A stretch of 64,000 nucleotides of DNA, from positions 43,501 through 107,500 of the forward strand of contig JAWDGP010000016.1 of assembly GCA_033675545.1 (NCBI GenBank), given 5' to 3'. The stretch's first letter is position 1. Every line of letters starts with the position of its first letter. Positions 42,246 to 55,386 of this stretch are shown here, in pieces. Source of the DNA: Elysia crispata. Taxonomy: Eukaryota > Mollusca > Gastropoda > Plakobranchidae. Under the pieces are notes generated by a model. The model saw nothing but the letters and a program-made list of their open reading frames with translations, searched no databases and was not told where the DNA came from. Made by a program: the position numbers and the translations under genes.

Positions 42246-44766
42246 GACTTAATTTTGACAGCTTTTGGAAGAATAGATAGGGAACAAAAAAAAAAAAAAA
42301 AAAAAGATCACTACATGTGTCACAGTAAAATATTGATCAATTATCAAGAATATAATAATGGATTGGCTGTCATGATTGTGAGTACCTGTAAAACAGTCAG
42401 AATTTTTGCTTCAGTGTTTGTGGTGGAAATAGGTCATAAGGATGACGATTGCATTCACCACTTGGTACTGATGACAGTGCCTAACAACACCCGTTTCAAA
42501 CCACAAAGTTAAAACAGGTTGTCCAAGACATTACTCCACAAAGAATGTATACACAAATATAATATATTCAAAACTTTATTCTTTGGAGCGATGACATTCA
42601 TACCACGTAAATGAGTCTAATAAATAATCTCTAGAGAAATTTAAACATGTAGCACTTTAAATAAATGTAATGAAGAATGCACTGCTCTGCAAAGCAAGCA
42701 AAACAGACGTCACAAAGCAATCATACTAAGATACATGGACCAACAAATTATATGATTAAATCATTTATGATTTCAAGTTCTTTCTATTCATTTATTATTA
42801 CTTACATATTATGAATCATAGCAATGCTAGAGGATTAACCAGTCAGTTGCATAATAATATTTGCCTTGGAAATAAATGTGATATTCTACTAAGTTTACTC
42901 ATAATAAAACCAAAAGCTGTATAAAATTAGATTAGTACTTGTATCCCATGGGAGAACCTTTTAAAAAATAGCTTGTGCATCTGATATGATCATTACGATA
43001 GTCTAAAGTCTGCAAGCTGAACAGTATCATGCATCATACATGACCTTTCATCTGTGACTGAACACGATTAAAATACTATTTATAAAAGTCTTTTAAAAAC
43101 ACTCAAATTTTTCTTTCATAATTTTAACTTGGCCAAAATCTGGATACAGATTTGATTCACGGTAAAGGACAGTAGACCTCTGCTTACTGGATAAGTGATA
43201 AATGAATCCCATTTAGTATTAGGGTACAATGTAAATAAACTTGTACCAATAAACCAGCAAGAATGCCCACAAGTGCAACAAATTTAACGGAACATCTTTT
43301 TTATCCTACTCCAAGATAACCTAGATTTTAAATACTGAATATAGATTAAATCTACTTCAAAATGTAGATAAAAAGGAATTGAACAAATAAAAACAAATGC
43401 ATTCTTTTCCAGGTTGTTTAGATGTTTTATTCGACCACTTTTTAGAGCTAGACGTAGAAGCACCCATGGATTCTCCATGTTTTGTAAGCCTGGGTCTAGC
43501 TTATATTATAAAGTTTCTCCGAAACAAATCAAGAAAATTAATAGCCAACATACCAATGCTGCCAATGATGTGTAGTCGGATCTTATATACAGACCTGTTT
43601 ATTTAATTTTAGATCTAAATAAAACCTGTGCAATTATTAATCCGGTCTAGGAAGTATGACCGTAAGAAAGTAGAAAGAGAGGCAAAACATTGACTGCAAG
43701 CACCACCATCTTGTTGTGTTTATGGTTTAATATCCTGGTACGGCATTGCAAAGAATGCCAAATATTAATATCTATCTGAAACTTAAACTTGTTTTTAATC
43801 CTGATAGAATTTTTCATCATTTTGAAGAAGACTCTATCGTTATTTGTTTTGCTGATAATACCAATGATAGTTACGCTTACCAAAAAAAAAATCAAAATTT
43901 ATTATAAATCTTAGACATACACCATTGATCTATGTGTCAAATTTATTTATTCGTAATCTGATGCAAAAAGGCAAATTAGGTTTTATTTTTTTTTGTTACA
44001 ATAATTTGGGATAACTCTCGGCCTAATAACAAATAATATTATATTTGTTTATTTAAAGGTGGTTGTAAAAAAAATAATGATCTGTTGATCACGCATGTGA
44101 GTCAATAGTACAATAACAAGATAAGGAGGAAGCGTAGAAGGAGAAGAAACAGATAAAACAGAAGGATGAGAATAGGAAGAATGGAGGATGAAAAGAGAAA
44201 AGAAGTCGAAGAAATATAGTTATGCTTGATTTTATTGTTCATTGTTTTATAGTCCGTTTACAATACGAAACATAAGCCTGTGGTGGGCATGGCGAAACTG
44301 AAAAGATGACATTCTGAATCTATTTAAAATGTTGGTATCGAACCTGCGAATAAGTTCCCGTCGGAATCAGATCTTAGGGAGGACGTTCCAACCCAAGAAC
44401 AACCGGTACTCAAAGAAGAAGAGGAACAAGTGTTATAGTAGCTTTAGTTTACACTGCCTGTATTGTGATAGATGAACTGGATAATCTGGTGTCTAGACCG
44501 GGCCCTTTATCAGGAGAGAGGCTTTCTGTTTTAACGATAAGAAACATGTTTAGTATAGGGCTAGGGATAAACTCTTTCATATTTTGCATTTTTCTGCCTA
44601 TTTTGCCCTCTGTCCAAACTTCATTGCCTATTGTTGAAGAAATCGAGAGGATCCGTAAGTTCTAAAAGGACCTGAAAATCTAGTATAGGGTGCAGTATTT
44701 ACAAGTTGAGTTGTTGCGATTTGGTAATAGTTCAAACTGTTTCTCAAACCATACTTCTTCTGCTAT
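42246..44766. other. Upstream region of BTBD9
   Basis: This 5' flank should hold the BTBD9 5' UTR and promoter, but no promoter element or upstream exon could be picked out. The sequence is unique and AT-rich. The ORFs at 43397-43606 and 43647-43895 are unsupported. Confidence 0.45.
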
Positions 44767-44768
44767 AA

Positions 44769-44827
<59 letters not shown>

Positions 44828-44841
44828 TCAGCAGCAGCAGC

Positions 44842-44917
<76 letters not shown>

Positions 44918-44928
44918 TCAGCAGCAGC

Positions 44929-44962
<34 letters not shown>

Positions 44963-44999
44963 CATATAGTAGCAACAGTAGTAGTAGCAGCAGCAGTAA

Positions 45000-45092
<93 letters not shown>

Positions 45093-45351
45093 CAGTAGCA
45101 GAAGCAGTAGTAGTAGTAATAGTAGTAGTAGCAGTAGTAGTAGTGGTGGTGGTAGTAGTGGTAAAATCAATTATAATAGAATGTTGCAGTATAGTATCCT
45201 TGTTTAACTTCTTGTTCTTGTTAAGTTGTTTTGTATGTCCGATGAAGGCAGAAAGCCAAGCTTACTTGCTTTGTTTTGTTTCTTATATTTGGAAGCAACA
45301 ATCTACTTATTTTTTTTTACTGTGCTTTGCAATTAGTAGTAGTAGTAGTAA

Positions 45352-45414
<63 letters not shown>

Positions 45415-45550
45415 CAGCAGCAGCAGCAGCAGTAGTAGTAATAGTAGTAGTAGTAGTAGCAGCAGCAGTAGTAGTTGTAGTAGACTAGTAGGAGGAGAAT
45501 TAGTAGCAATAGTAGTTGTAGTAGAAGGGGGAGAAGCAGTGGTAGCAGTA
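44767..45550. repeat. Two (AGT)n arrays with AGC interruptions
   Basis: AGT trinucleotides occupy 44767-45165 and 45333-45550, separated by about 165 bases of unique sequence. ATCAGCAGC islands recur at 44827 and 44917, and AGC blocks recur elsewhere. The 287-residue poly-Val/poly-Ser ORF across the region is an artefact. Confidence 0.95.
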
Positions 45551-46664
45551 TAAGTACATGTATTGAATGAAAAGTATTACAAGCCCAAACCACCACTTAT
45601 GGTAATCTCATGGTTTTTGTATTAAATGTTTTATCTAATTTCAGTATATCATTCTAAAAACTAATCTCATTAAGAAGGATATCAGGCCATAAAAAAGTTT
45701 CATTTTTACTTTCTTGCCTCATTTTCTAAGTGGGACTTTCTCTTGATCTTCGGTCATCATGCAGCTTAGGAAAGATCTCGCCAAGGATAAATACTCAAAA
45801 TCGCTGTTGTACATTTTGGTTCCCATCAATCCTTGTGGCCCCCATCAGGCTAGCAGTAGCACAAGAAGCATTGATACTCCCTTTGTTTAATTATTTTTCC
45901 CATGTTTTTCAAGGAGTGAAAAGGTGGAAGAGGATTTGAAATAAAAAATTTTGTGCCTAAATTACAAATATTTTCTATTGATAATTACAGCTTATGGGGA
46001 AAGGGGTGTCTTTATGTTTCGCCGAAAATTCACATTACTCAAAGTCAAATGCTTGAATAAATTTGGATCACATTAATCTATTTTACGTGAGTGAATAGGA
46101 AAACAAAATCAAAATAAAAAATTTAAACACTGCAATCTAAGGGAATTGAAAAAAGAAAAATGAGAAGTCTCATTTTGGGTCACCACTTGTTGGATCAGTT
46201 AGAATATTTGTTTATTTCACTGGCCTGTAAAGTATGAAAATTTCATAAAATAATCAGAGCTTTTTGAATGCATCACAAATTTTTCTTTGCTTTTGATGGT
46301 TGAATAATCAGAACAGCACTTAATCATATTTGTTGCTTCATCCACTGAATATGCAGAGCAAGAATGATGCTGAGCTTTCACTTTTTTGGCCAAAGCGCAT
46401 AAATTCAAATAATTTGATGCCGGCATATTTTGAAAGACTAATAAAACTTGGAACCACTACTTCCTAAATTTTCAAACTAAAAATTGGGCATCAGCCAAAA
46501 AAAAAACATGAAAATTTCAGAGTTGCTTTTTTTTTTTCAATTTTTATTTTTTCTCCCTAAAGAGCAGCTAGTCAAATTAACATCTCAATGAGCAAAACAA
46601 GAGCAATTAATATTCTGGTGACTAAAATCCATAATAATCACAGCAGAGTTGCTAAGAATTTATG
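45551..46664. other. Intergenic between BTBD9 and TRMT5
   Basis: AT-rich unique sequence downstream of TRMT5. No exon recognised on either strand. Confidence 0.5.
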
Positions 46665-46677
46665 TTTATTTTTTATT
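46665..46677 (-). terminator. Candidate poly(A) signals for TRMT5
   Basis: Two AATAAA hexamers seven bases apart on the minus strand, about 260 bases past the TRMT5 stop in the terminal exon. Position fits an ordinary 3' UTR, but no transcript evidence is available. Confidence 0.45.
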
Positions 46678-46935
46678 CTCTGTGCACATTATATTATTTT
46701 ACGCACACTCCAAAATAAAAATTAAAAAAACTATTACCTTACAGGTAAAATAAAGGAATTACAGGACAGAAATGACTGGAGAAGGGGAAAAAGAAAAACA
46801 GAGCAAGAAGTTTAGGCCATCAGGCATTTCAAAGCCTTTTTTTGTTTCAATCTTCATCAGGATTGATTTGCTTTTGCTTTGAAAATTTCTTGCTCCTCTT
46901 TTCTTTAATTTGTGTTATAGAATAAATCATCTCCA

Positions 46936-46982
46936 CTAAAGTGAGTCTTGGATCAGCTTCTGTCTTTTACTAACGGGCTCAT
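46936..46982 (-). CDS. TRMT5: TRMT5 terminal 47-bp coding exon
   Basis: This exon is too short for ORF finding. A good acceptor (TCTGATTTTCTACAG) precedes codons for EPVSKRQKLIQDSL and TAG. The G left by the GTGAGG donor at 48282 joins AT to make Asp, giving DEPVSKRQKL, close to the basic EDPPLKRQR stretch near the C-terminus of human TRMT5 as I recall it. Without this splice the preceding exon reads through to a stop at 48149 with a tail that resembles nothing in the family. Confidence 0.8.
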
Positions 46983-49900
46983 CTGTAGAAAATCAGAAAA
47001 AAATGAGCTCAGTGAAAAGAGATATAATAAAAAAAAAACTGGCAGATAAATCTAGTTATCCAAAAGTCAAAAAAAATATCAACTAGCATAAATTATGAAA
47101 AAAATCTGCTTAACTACAAATAAGGACTTAAATTTTCAATCACAGTTCTTTTATGACGCTGTTTATCTTCTCTGTTTCCCATCTGTTCCATGCGGTTGTC
47201 TTAGACATACTGCTCCTTCATCTATTTAGATGTTCAGAAACAGAGCACTTTTAAACATAATAATGTTCAAAATATCAAAAGTTCATTTTGCTGGGTAATG
47301 TACCATATAGACATCAACTTGCTTACTTGTACTTGGCATTTTCAGTGGGTTTAAGTTAAATGAGTTTTTGAGCTCTTGAATTAAAAGAAAAAAAAAGCTA
47401 AAAAAAAAAAAAACCCTCAAAATCAGCTAAGTTGCTTCAAGCCAAAACAGATGCTACAGGGTTGCTTCTACATTTCCCTAAAAAAAAAGAAGTTTTATCT
47501 GATGCAAAGTTTGACTCTGCCAAAATTGCAATGGAGCCCAGGTAAAATGAATCCTGGAATGGTTAAGCTTATTATAATTCAAAATTTACTTCCATTTACC
47601 ACGCATACAATTTGATTAAAGATAAGGATGATTTCCATAGCTGTTTTTCATGAGAATTAAAAAGATCAACAAATTTGTTACCAAACAAAACTCTCTTTAA
47701 AGAAAACAACAACTGTATTTTGAGATTTCATTTTCATGTCATCTTAAATTTCTAGGAAATCTCTAAGAAACTTCAAGTAGGAAACATTATAATTATGATC
47801 TAAATCCTTTTAATGTTCTAACTTTTTCCCAACAGCCTAACAAATAATTAACAAAAACAGGCAGATAAATCGAAATCTCTTTATCACTAAGAAATTTCAA
47901 GAATTACAACACAAGCAGTAATGCTTGTAATCGTAATAAATTTAAAAAATTTATCTCGGAATTGCTTCATTCTTTACATTTTAATGCCTCATATTACATG
48001 TACTTGATTCCTTATCTCAGTGTTCAAAAGAAAAAAGAACAAAAAAAATTTCAATAAAAGTTAACTTTGAACTAAAGATGATTAATAATAATATTGTAAT
48101 TCTTTCTTGGTATCATTTCTAAAAAAAGAGCACCAGACTTGCTAACATCTATAAATATGCTTGCAACTTTTTACTTCCAAATCGAAGGATGTGGAGTTCA
48201 GCAACTATATGTTTACATTTTCTAACCATAAGCTCACAAGAGATGGAAAATATATACCATGCATAAAATTTTTCTGCCTCACCGCTACTCTCCGCTGATT
48301 TCTGAACACCAAGAACCAATTCAGGCCAGAGTTTGAATGAAATACAGATCATCTCCTTGTTTGGTGCTACATTTCTCACCAGCCTTACATCCAAGTCAGT
48401 CGGCAATGGGCAGCCTAGAGCTTTCTTCACACGTTCCCCCAGTTCTGTGTCAACATCTCCTTTAGGAGAGAAGGCATAGCAATACACCTGAGGAAGAACT
48501 GATTTCACAGCTGTCTCAAGCTCATTCTTCTCCAAAGACGAATATTTAAAGTTGTTCATAATGCCTCGGAAATTGCAGAGGAACTCTACAGCCATCGCTG
48601 GAAGATTCATGATGACAAAAGAAGGGTTCAGAGCCAGGCCGGAATCCTTGTGACCCTCACTAAGTTTTTGTACTGATTGTGACTTTGAGTCTGTTTCAGA
48701 AACGTCTGTCATACTGTCGCTGTTGTGAGTTGCTGTCTTAGTATTTAAGTGCTGTCTCAACCTTTCTTCTATGTCTTCTCGCACCACAGTTGAAATGAAA
48801 TCCTTTCCATCAAGATTGGAGTCAATTATGTGTCCTTTCTTGATGTTATTAAGCTTTACATTAGTCAGAAGAGCAGAATGGGAGGCAGGATTAAGGTCAT
48901 TGGCATAAACTTTGCAGAGTTTTTTCTTTGCAAGAGGAATAGCAAAGGGTCCAACACCAGCAAACACATCATATACCACAGATTCCTTGGGGATAAGTTC
49001 TGTTATCCTTTGGTGTTCTGTAGCTGAGAAGAAAAAAGAAAGCAAGAATAATATTGTTCACTGTTGGAAGCACTGTCTGCTGGACAGCTAGACATTTTGA
49101 CATCAAGCAAATAAAATGCAAGACAAGAGAAGGTTTCTTTATGAAAATAAAATAGTAATGTACTTGTATTTAAAAGCAGTAGACCATACAAACTGTATAC
49201 AGCTTATATTGATAGAGAAAGGTTTCAATGTGGTGCAAGTGTAACAAAGTCATTTAAGATTTAATATTGATGGGTCATTAAATACTTAAGCCTTACATGT
49301 AAACATTACAGCCTTATGGCGAATGTCATGGTTAATGCATTCGAAATTGAGAGTTTATCCATGTATAAAATGTATAAAATATATAAAAAAGGCAAGTCTC
49401 ATGGCAAGAGAACCATGTACATTCCAGTCAGTTATTTTAACATTAAAATAATGAAAATGTTGACCAAAAGCCATTTCCAAAAGAATTTATCTTACAAAGT
49501 CTTGAATTCCAGTAAACTTTTGAGAAATCTAGCTGAAATACACAGCTGTGCTCCTTTGTCTGAGTTATAAAGTTGTTTTCCCCTGCAAGCAGCTCCATGC
49601 TGAAGTTCCTGTAGGTGTTGTCTATAGTGTTCAGTTTATTCACCACCGTTTTCACAGAGGGAATTTTATCTAGAATTACCTCACCTTTGGAAAGGAAAAT
49701 ACAAAAAAAAAATGTCTTCCTTTAAAAAATTGGGTTTTACAAAACACAATAAACTGAACCTTCATCTTTTCTTTTTTGTTCTCAGTTAAGGAGATCTCAT
49801 AAACTTTTGTACAAATCAAACCAAATTTATGTCACTTACAGGGTGAAGTAGAAAGGATTCTTTCGGCTTAAATTTTTTGTTTAATTTTTTTTCCTTTGGT

Positions 49901-52864
49901 ATGTACCTCATGTAAATACACTTTCCGTTCACTTGCATTTTTGATAAATAAAATTTGAAAAATATTTCAGTTGCATGAACACATATAAAGAGGAATATGC
50001 ACGATTCTCTATTCATAAATTGCTCACTTACAAAAGTTCAGTATTTAATGATTTATTTGCCGAATTAAATCTTAACAATATCCTAAGATAACAAAACCCA
50101 TATTAAAACATCTTCTAAATGCATAACTGATTATCAAGGGTAAGTTCTCAAAGTAATGATAAAGATGAGATCTTTACTTCCTGTAAGTTTAAGAACATAA
50201 AAATATAGCAAATACGTTCATATAAAAAATATTAAAAAAAAAAAACAAAGGAAGGCAAGAAAAACAAAAAAAGATTATTGGGAGAACATTTTTTTAAAAA
50301 CTCACCTATTAGACTTTTGTAAGGCAAGGTTTCTGGTTTCAGATTAAGATGAGCTATGTGGCCAACTTGTGTGAAAGATGTGACATTTTCAACCTCATTT
50401 GGCAAGACTGCTCGCATGACATCTGCCACAGACCAGTTTTCATATCTCAGCTCCACCTTACAGAAACATGGTACAAAAAAAGTCAATTAAAAGTAACAGT
50501 ATATCAAGTTCTAACCAGACTGACAAGTAAAGCAATCACTACATTGATATGCAATGCTATAGTTAACATATAGGCCTGCTTCAAGGTCACTAGGATAAAG
50601 TAAAGTAGAGAAGTCTACAGCAAACAAAAGTGGTTCAGCCTGTATGACTCATGTTCTGAGCAACCAAGCAAAGTTATTCTGAATGGGTTAACACACAGCC
50701 ATCTGTTCCAGACTAATAGTGGCAGGATAGAAGCAGATCATAGACGTAGATCTCGTTTGATGAATGTACCCTAAGTCTCTGGCACATCCTTATGATATTA
50801 GTTATTATCTCTGAGCAAGAAAAGGTAAGAAGAATAAAGGCAAAAGTTAAACAAGATTAAAAAATTGATGAAAAACCAACATTTATTACTTCAAATCTAT
50901 CTGTTTTTTCCGTGTTCAGTCCCAACCGCTCAAACATTTCCGCTTGTTGTTGTGAAAGTGATCCCTCTGTCAGTTTATTTGGGTCTAAGAGTATTAGACT
51001 GTGAGAATCCTTTTGAGGATCTTTGTCAGACAGCTCAGCCACTGGCTTTATACCTGGAAGCTTAAGAACCAGAGGTTTCCATGATTTTTGGCTTCTCCCA
51101 ATCTCCTTTTTTGAAATTCTAAAGCCTGGCAATTTGACAGATTTGACAAAGGCTTCCCTTTTTAGTTGTGTCATACCTGAGAGAAACAAAATTAAAAAAA
51201 AAAAAAAGGACATGTAAATAATTAAGATAATTTTGTACAGTAAAAAAATTTTCAAAGAAAAATAGCATGTGCACTATGGCAAATTGAATATGAAAAAAAA
51301 AAGTCTTTGAGCTTCTTCAGAACAAAGATGTTTCATACATGTATATCATGTATTGGATATACTTCACATCATACATCATGCAGTGGATATATTTTACATT
51401 CAGTCCTAATGAGTTTAATATTATTTTCACTTGGTTTTCACATTTAGAACAATGAATTTCTTTGAGTTCATTACTAGTAAAAATTTTATGGAAGTATCTC
51501 CACACTATGTTGAGATATTAAATTAAAAAAAAAAAAAAGAAGAGAGGAAAACAAATCTCCTTTCCAACCATTCTTACTTCTTCTTAAAATTTACAAACTC
51601 ATTTAGAATGATTGCAATAATTATGTAAAACAGTTTTAATAGAGCTGAGCAAGCTGGATTCACTCTTTAAAATTTTGAGCAAAGGAAAGTTTGCAAAATC
51701 TAGATAATCATAATATATCATTTCTATGTACATCTGCCTTGTTTAATTTTGATGCAAAGAAACAAGTGAGTAATCATTATTGAGAAGCTCTCAAAAATTG
51801 AGATTGGAATTCAAAGAGTCAACTGATTTGAAACTTTAGTTAAGTGCTTGTAGCATATTTAATCCAGTTTTAAGAATTAAAAAAAAATAAAATAATAGGG
51901 AGAAGATATGACTTACACCAAATAACTTTTAAAATGATTGTAACTCATAAAACACATTCAAACAAAATACCAATTGTTATAATCCAAAGCATGCAAATGC
52001 TCATGTTTAAACCACAACTTGCTGCCTTTGTAAATGTTATCATCATTTAACCATACTTTTGTTAAGAAATTGATAAGAAAAAATTAAAAAAAAAAAGTTA
52101 CCTCTTACTGCAAGTGGTGGTGACAGGTCGTTTGCCTCAGATTCATTCATTTCTTTTGAGAGCCTAGAAAATATGTACCTGGACAAAACAGTAAATACAA
52201 AACAATGGTATTATTGTGACCAACCCTAATAAGGCCATACATTAATTTGAAAGTGAAGCATAGTACTTACAGTAACAGGTATAAAGAGTTGTCAAAGTGA
52301 TTACTTGTAATGATACAAGCACACCTACAATCATATAGGAAATATAAAATCAAAAGGAGCATCCATCCCTACTTTTTTTTGTCTGACTGATCATTACCTA
52401 GAGGTCGGAGTGTCACTGAGGCGATCTTGTCGCTGGCTAGATTTATCTATTTTATTTCATTCTTTTACATAGTTGGGACATAATGAAATCAAGAAAGCAA
52501 TGCATGCAAAGTAATATCAAATATAAGGAGCCATGTTGTGATAATTTCAGAACTCAACCCATATTTTAATCACCTAATATTATCACTGCAAAGAAAAAAG
52601 ATGGAAGTTGACATCTGTCAAAGAAAGAATCAGTATTGGTACCTGACAAAAATTCCCAAAAATTTGATTCCGGCTGAACCTATTATCCAGAGCACAAAAA
52701 ACATAATTAAAGTGGCAGGCATTATTGTAAAGAATCAAGTTTGCTTACCTAAGTTTTGATATTGGATGATCATCAATCTTAAGTGATTTACTGTCGAGTC
52801 TGTACAATAGATTACCACTTTTCTGTACAATGTCAAAAAAGGGTTTCAATACTTTAAAATTCAT
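46936..52864 (-). CDS. TRMT5: tRNA (guanine37-N1)-methyltransferase, complete, 7 coding exons
   Basis: Exons, 5' to 3': 52749-52864, 52102-52178, 50890-51176, 50306-50456, 49496-49684, 48283-49023, 46936-46982. All junctions read GT-AG, phases join, and the total is 535 codons plus TAG. An in-frame TAG directly precedes the ATG. The Trm5 family uses S-adenosylmethionine to make m1G37 next to the tRNA anticodon, which prevents frameshifting; animal TRMT5 acts in mitochondria and also in the nucleus or cytosol. Landmarks: VRGMTQLKREAF near 62-73; GHIAHLNL; NTYRNFSMELLAGE; FDFSKVYW; SAM-site VYDVFAGVGPF (290-300); ANDLNP (314-319); LDGKDF (344-349); catalytic-region NLP (413-415); VRNVAPNKEM (489-498). 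The N-terminus (MNFKVLKPFFDIVQK...) is basic and amphipathic, as expected for mitochondrial import. A Ser/Asp/Lys-rich insert at about 365-406 is longer than in human TRMT5, as I recall that sequence. Confidence 0.95.
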
Positions 52865-53683
52865 CTAAAGTCATCAGTGCAGGGGCAAAAATCTGAAAAC
52901 CTGGGAAAAAATAAATGTTGCAAAATTATAAATGTTATAAAGTGTTGCATTTTCAAATTGCACTAGCCCCCTCAAAGAGTGGGGCTTCTAGGTTGGCTTG
53001 AGGGTAACAGGTTTTTTCATCCGGTACCACTGGAAAAAAAAAAAAAAAACATAGATCCGTCTATTGCGTGCAGCATTCCGCCTCGATCTTTGTAACAGCG
53101 ATGGAAACTGAATCTTTTTATACTGACTGCTTCCATTCTAAGATTTCAGTTAAAAGAAAATTGATAGTGGGCATTTGATCTGAACTAAATCTAGATATAT
53201 ATCTAATCCAGAAATTCTTATTGCTTCACCTTATCTTGATCATGCAGTCGAGGAGGATTCAGTGTTGATAGTGAAATCGAAAGCAACAAGTTGACTGAAC
53301 ACAAACAAGATTTAGCACATAGTATTAGCAGTCAGTTCAACCTGATTCTTATGCCAAGACAAAAGAAACTGGAGTCTAGAGTGGGTAGAGCTATCCACTT
53401 TTGCACGCAGCTACTCACCGAAGCAGAGGAAGGCCTATTCTACGGAGGTCAACGATGGCGGATAGGCAGATTACCTTCTTCTGGTCATAGGAGACTTTTA
53501 CGCAAAAGTTTGAGTGGGTGATGTGAGTATGAGACTTAGGGCGTGAAGGAAGGCAGAAGATGAATGGTGCCTGCTGTCAACATAAACTAATTGGAGAAAA
53601 ATGTTATACAATGTATACCGAAAGCCTTTAGATACACCAGTGAGACTGTGGTGGGACACAAGGGGATAAAAAAAAGAAAGATT

Positions 53684-53684
<1 letters not shown>
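52865..53684. other. 5' flank of TRMT5
   Basis: This is expected to contain the TRMT5 5' UTR and promoter, but no core promoter motif is clear. An A run lies at 53034-53048. A plus-strand ORF at 53291-53521 (basic, no known domain) may belong to the decayed repeat region that follows. Confidence 0.4.
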
Positions 53685-53741
<57 letters not shown>

Positions 53742-53764
53742 GAGGAGGAGGAGGAGGAGGGAGA
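53685..53764. repeat. (AG)n then (GGA)n
   Basis: A pure AG run to about 53739 passes directly into GGA trinucleotides. Confidence 0.95.
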
Positions 53765-54104
53765 AAGATAAATAGATAGATAAAGAGAAAAGTAAAGATA
53801 GAATCATGGATGCAGAGAAATACATGGAAAGTTTTTGAGGAAAAAAAGGTGGTATGACACAGCACGCTAACTAGAACAAAAGAAGACAAACATTGGTTGA
53901 GACCAACAAGGAGGTAAATAAAATCATGAAGAAGAGCATAAAAAAGTAGAGAGATTACTGAGAAATTAATTTCCAGACACTTGAAAAAAAGGCATCATCC
54001 TCAAGTTCCGCAAGAAGGCGGCCATGCGAAATGAGGCGATTGAAGGGAGTCAGTTGTCCTCCTTTACTGTATGAGACAAGCCATCGAGAGGAGTCTGGAA
54101 GAAG

Positions 54105-55258
54105 AATGAACTGGAATCAGGAGCGGGGGAGATTGTTCTGACTGTATCTTTGTGTTATTGTGTAATAGTCCAGCGAATTACATTCATCCCTCTATATGTA
54201 CCATACTATGTCAACCGCACCAATTTCAGGGGGTCTTTGACAGAATCCATCATTTTTCATTATGAGAGGTATAGCTCTTAGAAGTACATATGGATTCCAA
54301 TTAAAAAAAAAAATCATCATCATCCTACAGGACACTTCCAGATAAATAATACTGCCTGCTACACTAGAGCGTTTACAGACAAGATGCGCGATGTCACGAA
54401 CACTTTGCCTTTGTTTGTTTTTTTAGTCTGAGTGATGAGGATCCTACAGTCAACAGAAAGAGAGGCTTTAAAGTGACTGACGGTTAAATTAAAAAATAGT
54501 GATTTTGCTGATGACAATGAATTGCTGGCTTACTTCCAGAAAGATACCCGGGACAAAAGATGAAGATTGGACAAAGCTGTCAGCAGCAAGTGACTAAGAA
54601 TTTTCCAGTCAAGTCTAAGATCATGAAGACAATGAGTACAGAGAAGGGCAGTGCATGATACAGCCTTGAAGGAAGTGGAACACTTCAATTACATTTGACT
54701 TATATACATGTATCAACAGACAGCAACATCGGAAAGGAGATCTCAACTTGAATAGCAGCCAATACATTCAGCATACCAGTTATAAAGACGTCCGGCAGTG
54801 AACTGTGCTTGAGACCAATAAAAAAAAAAAATTGAAGATTTGCATGTTGAACTTATACCCCTTAAGCCTAAGAAGAACAAACAAGAAGATATGAAGCAGG
54901 CTTAGCGGCTTTGTAGGGAGGTGCCTCCGCTAAATTCTTCATCATCGTTGGATGCAGCATGTCACCAAAAAGAAGGAAGGGATAGAGAGCGCTCGTAAGG
55001 AACATTATCACCAAAGAGAACGGCGTCATTGCTAGTGGCTTGGCCAGATCCTTCGAGTTGGTAAATCTAGATCTAGACCCTACTACACGAGTTAGGAAGT
55101 ATACGACCAAACGAAGGGAGAAAAGTCGCTGGCTGTGTGGAGAAAGACTGTAAAGCAGAAGATGAAGAAAGTGAGCATCACTTTTAAAGAACTGACCTGG
55201 CTTACCCAAGACAGAGATGGATGGAAGGTGTTTGTTGACTCAATTTCTATCAGTCTGT
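54105..55258 (+). mobile_element. Decayed non-LTR retrotransposon (LINE) reverse-transcriptase region
   Basis: Family landmarks survive in order across several frames with stops and frameshifts. They are GRDCSDCIFVL (about 54124-54156, cf. GRSCTDQIF-L), VFDRIHHFSL (about 54233, cf. AFDSIHRESLW), the catalytic-type box DFADDNELL (54501-54527, cf. DFADDIALLS), STDSNIGKEIST (about 54713-54750), and the C-terminal signature WRKTVKQKMKK...TWLTQDRDGWKVFVD (about 55138-55240). The stretch 54840-55080 between the last two is not recognised and may be an insertion. A (CT)n tract follows the end immediately. No intact ORF remains, so it is dead. The clade (RTE-, L2- or CR1-like) cannot be fixed by eye. 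Confidence 0.75.
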
Positions 55259-55304
55259 CTATCTGTTTGACAGAATGTCTGCCTGTCTCTCTCTTTCTGT
55301 CTTG

Positions 55305-55386
<82 letters not shown>

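Noticed and set aside
44690..45553. 287-residue poly-Val/poly-Ser ORF
   Set aside because: Pure AGT-array translation with no flanking coding sequence.
48149..48282. Read-through C-terminus of the TRMT5 catalytic exon as the normal protein end
   Set aside because: A consensus GTGAG donor and a phase-matched terminal exon with a family-like basic motif fit better. Retained only as a possible intron-retention form.
53291..53521. 76-residue basic ORF on the plus strand
   Set aside because: No recognisable domain, no splice partner, and it sits beside decayed repeat sequence.
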